8,952 nt of DNA, from contig PLDZ01000024.1 in assembly GCA_003136295.1 (NCBI GenBank), positions 2,606 through 11,557 of the forward strand. The letters are read 5' to 3'. This document shows positions 1 to 4,799 of this stretch, piece by piece. The stretch comes from Candidatus Dormiibacterota bacterium (GTDB lineage: Bacteria > Chloroflexota > Dormibacteria > Aeolococcales > Aeolococcaceae). Numbering within the stretch: position 1 is the stretch's first letter; each line of letters starts with the position of its first letter. A program made the translations under genes and the position numbers. The notes under the pieces were generated by a model that did no database searches, had not been told where the DNA came from, and worked only from the letters and a program-made list of their open reading frames with translations.

Positions 1-835
1 TGGCGAAGTCGGATCCCTGGTCGGGCCCAGCCGTCTCGACCAGCGCCTTGGGGTTGTAGTGCTGCTGCTGGAAGGCCTTGACGAATGCCACGGCATCCGG
101 TTCCTGCGTACCCAGGATGACGACATCCGCGTTCGCGCTGATCACCTGCTGCGCCAGCGGGGTGAAGTCCGTGGTCTCGGCCGGATACACCTTGTAGGAG
201 ACGGTTCTGACGCCGCCGGCCTCGAGCAGTGCGCGGGCCTTGTCGACCTGGGGCTGCGTGAAGGGATCGTCCTCAGTGGAGTAGGCGGCGGTTGCCGGCC
301 GCTGGCTCGCCGGAAGCGACAGCACCCATTGGGTGAAGCTCACGAGGTTGTCCTCGACCGGAGCGGGCTGCACGAAGAACAGTGAATGAATGCCTCGAGT
401 GAAAACGCTCGGGCCGCCACCCGCCGGCTCTGGGAACGCGTAGCCGAAGCGGTCAGTTACCGTCGATGCGGGAATCGTGAGCAGGCTGCTGAACGGTCCG
501 AAGACGAGTGCGACCTTGTCCTGCGTGATGAGGGTCTGGTAGTTGGTCACCACCTGCGTCGTGCTGCTCGCGTCATCCACGTACTTCATGGTTACGTGGT
601 GGCCGAGCAGACCGCCCTTGGCGTTCTCGTCCCGCGCCCAGAGGTCGTAGCCCTGGACGAGCGCCTTGCCATCTCCCGAGAAGTCACCGGTCAGCGACAC
701 CGAGACGCCAATGGTGATAGGCGTGCCTGCCTGGGGGGAGCCGCTAGTGCTCGGGCTGTTGCTACCGCATGCCGCGAGACCCAACGCGCCCAATGAGACG
801 ATCCCGGTCACGGCCAAAGACACTGGCTTCCGCAT
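1..835 (-). CDS. Branched-chain-amino-acid-type ABC transporter substrate-binding lipoprotein (3' end outside window)
   Basis: Read leftward from an ATG at 833-835, the frame stays open for 278 codons to the window edge, so roughly the last quarter to third of the protein is missing. The N-terminus is a lipoprotein signal: MRKP, a hydrophobic stretch, then the lipobox LAAC with Cys at residue 23, followed by a Ser/Thr/Pro/Gly linker. The mature part opens with TPITIGVSVSLTGDFSGDG, the typical start of periplasmic-binding fold type I proteins of the LivJ/LivK group (Peripla_BP_6). Other family-like stretches are KYVDDASSTT, ALVFGPFSS and the lobe-2 segment VISANADVVILGTQEPDAVAF. A GGGGGA Shine-Dalgarno lies just upstream of the ATG. 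The protein should sit outside the membrane and deliver a small ligand to a permease whose genes probably lie beyond position 1. The ligand cannot be read from the sequence: the family also binds amides, hydroxy acids and aromatic acids. Confidence 0.93.
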   Translation of the reverse strand, partial: MRKPVSLAVTGIVSLGALGLAACGSNSPSTSGSPQAGTPITIGVSVSLTGDFSGDGKALVQGYDLWARDENAKGGLLGHHVTMKYVDDASSTTQVVTNYQTLITQDKVALVFGPFSSLLTIPASTVTDRFGYAFPEPAGGGPSVFTRGIHSLFFVQPAPVEDNLVSFTQWVLSLPASQRPATAAYSTEDDPFTQPQVDKARALLEAGGVRTVSYKVYPAETTDFTPLAQQVISANADVVILGTQEPDAVAFVKAFQQQHYNPKALVETAGPDQGSDFA

Positions 836-877
836 GCTCGTCCCCCGCTCGCGACATGGCGAGCTGTCTGCCGATGA

Positions 878-889
878 ACAAACGATTGC
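878..889 (-). promoter_or_regulatory. Candidate LacI-family operator O1
   Basis: The minus strand reads GCAATCGTTTGT, matching 11 of 12 bases of the site at 2027-2038 with a continuous identical GCAATCGTTTG. It is an imperfect inverted repeat centred on CG, the usual centre for LacI/PurR-type operators. It starts three bases after the -10 box and covers the expected transcription start, so a bound repressor would block initiation of the transporter gene. Binding by the adjacent LacI protein is inferred. Confidence 0.65.
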
Positions 890-892
890 GCT

Positions 893-922
893 AGCCTAGA
901 ACTCAACTGAAAGCAATGTCAA
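893..922 (-). promoter_or_regulatory. Promoter of the binding-protein gene
   Basis: On the minus strand there is a perfect -35 TTGACA (917-922), an 18-base spacer and a -10 TAGGCT (893-898). The expected transcription start is near 886. The design nearly duplicates the promoter at 1995-2024. The -35 box overlaps the upstream ATG (916) of the divergent regulator gene, which is one reason to prefer the regulator start at 934. Confidence 0.7.
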
Positions 923-933
923 GGGTCAAGCAT

Positions 934-1986
934 ATGCCGGTGACACTCAAGGAGCTGGCGGCGCGCGCCAACGTCCACCCCTCGACGATCTCGAGGGTGG
1001 CGAACAACGACCCCGGCCTGAGAATTGCGACCGCCACGAGATCCCGCATCGAGGCGCTGCTCCGTGAGACGGGCTACCAGCCCAACGGGATCGCGCGCGG
1101 TTTGAAGATGCGCCAGACCAACGTGCTCGCCGTGGTCATCCCCGACATCACCAACCCATTCTTCGCGGCGCTCTTTCGTGGGGTTGAGGACGCCGCGGCG
1201 CCGCGTGGATTCAACGTCCTGCTCTGCAACACCGACGGCCTTCCGGAGCGGCAGCGATCTCACCTCCAGAGCCTCCAGGCTCGCCGGGTCGACGGGGTCA
1301 TCATCGCGAGCAGCTTTCTCAAGGATCCGAGCGTCCGTGACCTGCGCAGGCAGAAGGGTCCGTACGTCCTGGTGAACCGTTTCAGCGACGAGGGCGAGGA
1401 TCCCTTCGTCGGCTCTGACGATCTTCTCGGCGGCCAGCTCGCCACAGCCCACCTGATCGATCTCGGCCACACGCGGGTCGGGCACCTCGCGGGGAAATCC
1501 ACGGTCAGCACGGGCATGCTGCGCCGGCGAGGCTACCTCGCCGCCCACGCGGCGGCCGGATTTGCTGCCGATCCAGACCTCATCGTCGAGGCCGGCTACA
1601 CCGAGGAAAGTGGAACCGCAGCAGCGCGCCGGCTGCTCTCGCTGCCCGACCCGCCGACGGCCGTGTTCGCCGTCACCGACATGGTGGCGATCGGCGCCGC
1701 GGAGGTGGCTCGCCAGATGGGCCTCAGGATCCCGGAGGATCTCGCCATCGTCGGCTACAACGACATCCCGCTGGCGAGCCGCGTGAGCCCGGGTCTCACC
1801 ACCATGCATGTTCCGATTCACGAGTTCGGGTCGGTGGCCGCACGCTTGCTCCTCGATCAGATCGAGAGCGACGAGCCGACCCGCCGTCGGGTGCGTTTCA
1901 CGCCGGATCTCATCGTGCGCGAGTCGACCGTGACCGGAACCGCGAAATCCCAGCGCAGCGCACGACCGCGAGTCAGCGCCGAATAA
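934..1986 (+). CDS. LacI-family transcriptional regulator
   Basis: A 350-residue protein of normal LacI/GalR length. Residues 4-24 form the helix-turn-helix (TLKELAARANVHPSTISRV). Residues 47-60 are the hinge (GYQPNGIARGLKMR), with Leu57 at the position of the leucine that wedges into the central CpG in LacI and PurR. From about residue 64 comes the type I periplasmic-binding effector domain (VLAVVIPDITNPFF), ending in the family hallmark VGYNDIPLASRVSPGLTTM. The ATG at 934 is chosen because AAGGG sits 8 bases upstream (921-925). An in-frame ATG at 916 has no clear ribosome site and overlaps the divergent promoter's -35 box. The gene lies between two near-identical operator-like sites, so it is probably a local repressor of the binding-protein gene and the dehydrogenase gene, relieved by an uptake substrate or a metabolite. 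The effector is unknown, and no strong promoter for the gene itself was found. Confidence 0.93.
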   Translation: MPVTLKELAARANVHPSTISRVANNDPGLRIATATRSRIEALLRETGYQPNGIARGLKMRQTNVLAVVIPDITNPFFAALFRGVEDAAAPRGFNVLLCNTDGLPERQRSHLQSLQARRVDGVIIASSFLKDPSVRDLRRQKGPYVLVNRFSDEGEDPFVGSDDLLGGQLATAHLIDLGHTRVGHLAGKSTVSTGMLRRRGYLAAHAAAGFAADPDLIVEAGYTEESGTAAARRLLSLPDPPTAVFAVTDMVAIGAAEVARQMGLRIPEDLAIVGYNDIPLASRVSPGLTTMHVPIHEFGSVAARLLLDQIESDEPTRRRVRFTPDLIVRESTVTGTAKSQRSARPRVSAE

Positions 1987-1994
1987 CGGGCGCG

Positions 1995-2024
1995 TTGACA
2001 CCGCAAAAAAGGTGCCGCTATGCT
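1995..2024 (+). promoter_or_regulatory. Promoter of the dehydrogenase gene
   Basis: A perfect -35 TTGACA (1995-2000), an 18-base spacer and a -10 TATGCT (2019-2024) start nine bases after the regulator stop codon. The expected transcription start is about 2031. It gives the dehydrogenase its own transcript rather than reliance on read-through from the regulator gene. Confidence 0.75.
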
Positions 2025-2026
2025 AG

Positions 2027-2038
2027 GCAATCGTTTGC
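2027..2038 (+). promoter_or_regulatory. Candidate LacI-family operator O2
   Basis: GCAATCGTTTGC is a 12-base inverted repeat with half-sites GCAATC and GCAAAC (one mismatch) and a central CG. It resembles the core of the PurR operator (GCAAACGTTTGC). It begins two bases after the -10 box and overlaps the predicted start of transcription. It shares 11 continuous bases with the site at 878-889 upstream of the divergent gene. Confidence 0.7.
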
Positions 2039-2079
2039 GCACGACCAGATCGTTCGAAGCAGCCACTGAGGGTGAGGAC

Positions 2080-3036
2080 ATGACCAAGCAGGCGCCAGAT
2101 GCCCAGACCCTCGGATGGATCGGGGTTGGCCGGATGGGCGAGGTCCTTGCCACGAGGCTGCTGGAGCACGGCTGCGATCTGACCGTCTACAACCGCACGA
2201 GCGCGAAGGCCAAGCCGCTCCTCGATCGCGGTGCGCGCGTCGTGGAGCAACCCGTCGATCTCGCGGACCGGGACATCGTGATCACCATGGTCGCCGGATC
2301 GAGCGACTTCGAGGAGGTGATGACCGGGCCCAGCGGTCTGCTCGCGAACCCGTCACGCTCCCCGGCGCTGGTGGTCGATGCATCGACCGTCTCGATGGCG
2401 GTGTCGAGCGAAATTCGCGAGAAGGCTGCGGAGCGGGGCGTGACACTCCTCGCGGCCCCAGTCAGTGGTAACCCCAAGGCGGCCCGCGCAGGAATGCTCA
2501 GCGTTGCCGTGTCCGGTCCCCACGAGGCGTATGTCCGCGTCCTGCCGTATCTCCAGATGTTGGGACGCAGCGTCTCCTATGTCGGCGAGGGGGAGGCAGC
2601 GCGTCTCGTGAAGATCTGCCACAACCTGATTCTCGGTGTCGTCGCGCAGATCCTCGCTGAGACGACGGTGCTCGCCGAGAGCGGGGGGATCGCCCGAGCG
2701 GATTACCTCGCATTCATCAACGACAGCGTGCTCGGGTCCATCTTCAGCCGCTACAAGACGCCGGCGTTCGTGAACCTCGACTACACGCCCACGTTCACCA
2801 GCCACCTCCTGCGCAAGGACTTCGAGCTCGGCCTCGAGGCGGCGCGGCAGCGCAATGTTCCGCTGCCCCTCACTGCCCTCACCCATCAGATCGTCGTGGG
2901 TCTCATCGGCCAGGGATTCGGCGACCAGGACTTCGCCGCGTTGCTCGAGATCGCGGCGCAAGGAGCGAATCTCGAACTGGTCCCGGACACCCGCTTCGTA
3001 CCGGACGGGCTTGGGTCAGCACAGGCGGAAGGCTGA
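2080..3036 (+). CDS. NAD(P)-dependent oxidoreductase of the 3-hydroxyisobutyrate dehydrogenase (beta-hydroxyacid dehydrogenase) family
   Basis: A 318-residue cytosolic enzyme of family-typical length. Residues 11-20 hold the Rossmann glycine motif LGWIGVGRMG (G15, G17, G20), followed by VYNRT at the end of the second strand; Asn-Arg there suggests NADP is possible. The substrate-binding motif is APVSGN (S129, G130). In most relatives the residue after PVSG is Gly, here Asn131. The catalytic region GEGEAARLVKICHN places Lys178 and Asn182 at the conserved positions. KDFELGLEAARQRNVPLP is the C-terminal family motif. The ATG at 2080 follows GAGGG with a 7-base gap. An in-frame ATG at 2020 lies within the -10 region and is unlikely. 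The family oxidises or reduces beta-hydroxy acids and semialdehydes (3-hydroxyisobutyrate, tartronate semialdehyde, L-threonate and others). The exact substrate cannot be assigned, but shared control with a transporter suggests catabolism of an imported hydroxy acid. Confidence 0.92.
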   Translation: MTKQAPDAQTLGWIGVGRMGEVLATRLLEHGCDLTVYNRTSAKAKPLLDRGARVVEQPVDLADRDIVITMVAGSSDFEEVMTGPSGLLANPSRSPALVVDASTVSMAVSSEIREKAAERGVTLLAAPVSGNPKAARAGMLSVAVSGPHEAYVRVLPYLQMLGRSVSYVGEGEAARLVKICHNLILGVVAQILAETTVLAESGGIARADYLAFINDSVLGSIFSRYKTPAFVNLDYTPTFTSHLLRKDFELGLEAARQRNVPLPLTALTHQIVVGLIGQGFGDQDFAALLEIAAQGANLELVPDTRFVPDGLGSAQAEG

Positions 3037-3039
3037 GCG

Positions 3040-3059
3040 GGGCGGGAAAAACCGCGCCC
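3040..3059 (+). other. GC-rich stem-loop after the dehydrogenase stop
   Basis: GGGCG-GG, an AAAAA loop, CC, a bulged G and CGCCC form a short hairpin four bases after the dehydrogenase stop codon. There is no U-run behind it, so it is at best a weak terminator or a 3'-end stabilising hairpin. Confidence 0.35.
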
Positions 3060-3079
3060 GAGATGTCATCCTCGAAGAC

Positions 3080-3268
3080 ATGCCCCAGGGGAGTGGGGAG
3101 AACATCCTTTTGCGCTGTGATCGGTGCGGGAGCGACAGGGTTATCCGCATGCACTTCGATCAGACCGACGTGAGTTGGGCGGCCCATCAACCACGGTTCA
3201 AGTGCGTGAACTGCGGTCATCGCGCATTCAGCCTCGTCTCGCATCGGCGCGTGGCCAAACCCAAGTGA
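3080..3268 (+). CDS. Small zinc-ribbon protein (62 residues, function unknown)
   Basis: The reading frame from ATG 3080 encodes a basic protein with two CxxC knuckles: C13-D-R-C16-G and C42-V-N-C45-G, separated by 25 residues. This is a typical Zn(Cys)4 ribbon that would fold around one zinc ion and occupy nearly the whole protein. The tail (HRRVAKPK) is positively charged, so nucleic-acid or protein contact is plausible, but no specific family was recognised. The frame is open much further upstream, but that part overlaps the dehydrogenase gene in another frame and has no sensible protein character, so the first ATG outside that gene is used. Its ribosome site is poor (GAAG close to the ATG). 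The gene is 43 bases after the dehydrogenase and may be co-transcribed with it. Confidence 0.65.
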   Translation: MPQGSGENILLRCDRCGSDRVIRMHFDQTDVSWAAHQPRFKCVNCGHRAFSLVSHRRVAKPK

Positions 3269-3350
3269 TGGGTCGTCTGCGCTCGCCAGGAGATATGGCG
3301 ACGGGACGGTGATCTGGGGACCACCCGGGCGACGTTAATTCGAGTGAGGC

Positions 3351-3521
3351 ATGACACGAGACAGCCGGGGCCGCTACCTGCCTTCGCCTGCTTTGACGCT
3401 GGCCAGGAACCTACGCGCCATAGCGACGCTGGTGAAGGGCTGGAGGAATGCCCCAGGGCTCGAACTCTGGCAGCGTAACGACGGCGAGTTCCGTGTGCTG
3501 CGTCACTGGCCTGAGCCATGA
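3351..3521 (+). CDS. Short hypothetical protein (56 residues)
   Basis: ATG 3351 opens 56 codons ending in TGA at 3519-3521. A purine-rich GAGTGAGG lies directly before the start, although close to it. The product is basic and rich in Arg, Leu and Trp, with a middle segment LTLARNLRAIATLVKGW that could form an amphipathic helix, and the ending FRVLRHWPEP. About 73% of codons end in G or C, a little below the neighbouring large genes. Its stop overlaps the start of the next small frame (ATGA), suggesting translational coupling if both are real. No family was recognised, and it could be a chance frame in high-GC DNA. Confidence 0.35.
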   Translation: MTRDSRGRYLPSPALTLARNLRAIATLVKGWRNAPGLELWQRNDGEFRVLRHWPEP

Positions 3522-3694
3522 GGGCTGTGGCGACCGCCGTCGGCACGCTTACCGTTATCGCGATCGGCAATGGCTCCAAGGCCGGGATCGTCTCCTGCGC
3601 GAACGTGGCCAATGACCCGGTTACCGGCAGGGCGACCATGTACGTTGGTGACCCAAGAATCGATCTCGGGCCCCTCCGACCTCAGATCAGATGA
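3518..3694 (+). CDS. Short hypothetical protein, possibly exported (58 residues)
   Basis: The ATG at 3518 overlaps the preceding stop as ATGA, and the frame ends at TGA 3692-3694. The product begins MRAVATAVGTLTVIAIG, a basic residue followed by a hydrophobic run that could be a weak signal or membrane segment, then a polar part with one Cys at residue 27 (GIVSCANVANDP). The first 38 codons are about 80% G/C at the third position; the last 20 are less biased. No good Shine-Dalgarno is present, so translation would depend on coupling. The gene ends 40 bases before the next membrane protein. No homology was recognised, and the call rests on the overlap and composition. Confidence 0.3.
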   Translation: MRAVATAVGTLTVIAIGNGSKAGIVSCANVANDPVTGRATMYVGDPRIDLGPLRPQIR

Positions 3695-3734
3695 GCCACC
3701 AGGCCGCGTAGTACGCGATACGCTCTCGTCTGTT

Positions 3735-4322
3735 ATGGCTTTGGGGATTGTCGGGATCGTCGCAGCCGCGGCGGTGATTATTGCGCTCATCGCTGCCGGA
3801 CTGATCGTCCGCGGCGTGCGAAAGTCGCGAGCTAAGACGCAGCGGACGATCGACGAGACGCGCCGTGGGGAGCGCCGAGCCGTGGCCTACCTCGAGGCGG
3901 CGCTCGGCTGGCACGCATACCTTCAGACCCTCCGGCCTCTCGCCTTCCCGGACGAAGCCTTCACCCCCAACCGGCAACGCGACCTCGCGGTGGTGCTGCG
4001 GTCGCGGGCTCAGCTCGAGCAATTCGGCTCAGTGACCGTCCGGCAACTGCATGAGAATGCCCTCGAAGAGGCGGTGACCCTCATCGGAGTGCTTCGGACG
4101 ATGCCGACGACCCCGTCGACAGGGGAACCTGACCTCGCCGCCGGACGCTTCGTGCTGCGGTTCGTGCTCGGCGAGATCAGCAAGAGGGTCGAAGTGCTCG
4201 AGCGTGAGATGAACCGCGAACTCCGCCCGGGAACCGGGGCTCCGGAGCAGCTGGTCGAGCTCACGGGACGCCCACGAGTCGCGGAGACGGCTTCTCCAGC
4301 GTCTAAGCGGCAGGCGAGCTGA
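3735..4322 (+). CDS. Membrane-anchored hypothetical protein (195 residues)
   Basis: Residues 4-25 form one strongly hydrophobic helix (IVGIVAAAAVIIALIAAGLIV), followed at once by the basic stretch RGVRKSRAKTQR. By the positive-inside rule the remaining 170 residues face the cytosol. That part is charged and mostly helical in character (RTIDETRRGERRAVAYLEAAL, KRVEVLEREMNREL), with a Pro/Ser/Thr-rich tail ending in SPASKRQAS. No enzyme motif or named family was recognised. The frame is open upstream to an ATG at 3570, but that extension is out of character and overlaps the small frame at 3518-3694. The ATG at 3735 puts the membrane helix at the N-terminus as expected. No clear Shine-Dalgarno precedes it, and TACGCT at 3719-3724 could be a -10 for a leaderless or very short-leader mRNA, which is only a guess. 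Confidence 0.7.
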   Translation: MALGIVGIVAAAAVIIALIAAGLIVRGVRKSRAKTQRTIDETRRGERRAVAYLEAALGWHAYLQTLRPLAFPDEAFTPNRQRDLAVVLRSRAQLEQFGSVTVRQLHENALEEAVTLIGVLRTMPTTPSTGEPDLAAGRFVLRFVLGEISKRVEVLEREMNRELRPGTGAPEQLVELTGRPRVAETASPASKRQAS

Positions 4323-4477
4323 GCTGCGCGACGATGCCGGCGGGCGCGGCCTGCGCGGCTTCCGGACCAGCCGGATCCTGGGTCTGGAGACACCGCGAAA
4401 AGGCCGGCCCTTAACCCCTCCTTTCCTCGCGTCTCAATAGGATCGACTTATACACCGCAACCCACCCCCCTTTAGAG
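4323..4477. other. Intergenic stretch without a recognised gene
   Basis: No supported coding frame was found on either strand between the membrane-anchored protein and the terminator hairpin. The right half is unusually pyrimidine-rich on the plus strand (CCCCTCCTTTCC, then CCCACCCCCC). TATACA at 4449-4454 resembles a -10 box, but no matching -35 was found and a start there would meet the terminator almost at once. Confidence 0.4.
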
Positions 4478-4508
4478 AGACCCCTGGCAGCGCGCTGGGG
4501 GTCTTCTT
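4478..4508. terminator. Hairpin terminator, possibly bidirectional
   Basis: AGACCCC (4478-4484) pairs perfectly with GGGGTCT (4498-4504). Inside it CAGC and GCTG (4488-4497) can pair further, and TCTTCTT forms a T-rich tail on the plus strand. On the minus strand the hairpin starts nine bases after the stop codon of the small frame ending at 4513, so it may mainly serve that gene. The plus-strand gene ending at 4322 is about 155 bases away. Confidence 0.7.
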
Positions 4509-4512
4509 CCGT

Positions 4513-4726
4513 TCATCGTGAAGCAACGCGCCGCGAGATCACGGGCATCGCTGTCAACCAACGCCGAACAGTGGCGGGAACCCCGACCGCGATGTTGAGC
4601 GCACGGAGCACCACCCCGACAACGATGGTCGCGACGAGCTTGTGCCAGACGTCGATGTCGACGTGGGGTCTGGTGATCGCCTTTCATCGCCGTCAAACAG
4701 GCGTGGGCGTGCTTGGGCGGGTCCAT
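4513..4726 (-). pseudogene. Possible frameshifted small gene (about 70 residues)
   Basis: The minus-strand frame with stop at 4513-4515 is open back to 4683 and reads like a real protein: HVDIDVWHKLVATIVVGVV, then RALNIAVGVPATVRRWLTAMP and a basic end RRVASR, with about 79% G/C at third positions. It has no ATG before its membrane-like segment and is blocked by TGA at 4684-4686. A start exists in another frame at ATG 4724-4726 (MDPPKHAHACLTAMKGDHQT). Removing one base from the four-C run at 4665-4668 would join the two into one small protein with a hydrophobic middle. A hairpin terminator follows the stop directly. This suggests a decayed gene, or a one-base sequence error in an intact one. 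No family was recognised. Confidence 0.4.
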
Positions 4727-4743
4727 GTGAGCGCGCCTATCAT
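4713..4743 (+). promoter_or_regulatory. Weak promoter candidate for the FUSC-family gene
   Basis: TTGGGC (4713-4718) and TATCAT (4738-4743) are separated by 19 bases and lie 56 bases before the chosen GTG start. The -10 is reasonable, but the -35 and spacing are only fair. Confidence 0.3.
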
Positions 4744-4799
4744 CACCAATTGCAAGTCGCGAGAGCGAAGTGAGGCGAGACATTGCTCAGGAATCCAGC

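Noticed and set aside
59..796. Plus-strand open frames at 59-385 and 386-796
   Set aside because: They are antisense to the binding-protein gene, which has a signal peptide, lipobox and family motifs on the minus strand.
919..2001. A 360-codon open frame on the minus strand, almost exactly opposite the LacI gene
   Set aside because: It is a mirror of the plus-strand gene in high-GC DNA; its translation is rich in Arg, His, Gly and Glu without domains, while the plus strand gives a complete LacI protein.
3040..3059. Hairpin after the dehydrogenase as a full intrinsic terminator
   Set aside because: The stem has a bulge and no T-run follows, so it is listed only as a stem-loop.
3217..3639. 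A 140-codon minus-strand frame over the small plus-strand frames
   Set aside because: Runs antisense through the zinc-ribbon gene, has no ribosome site or recognisable motif and a low-complexity Arg/Ser/Ala composition. It remains a weak alternative for the 3300-3640 stretch.
4449..4454. TATACA as a promoter for a small RNA ending at the terminator
   Set aside because: No -35 element was found and the product would be only about 45 bases, mostly the terminator itself.
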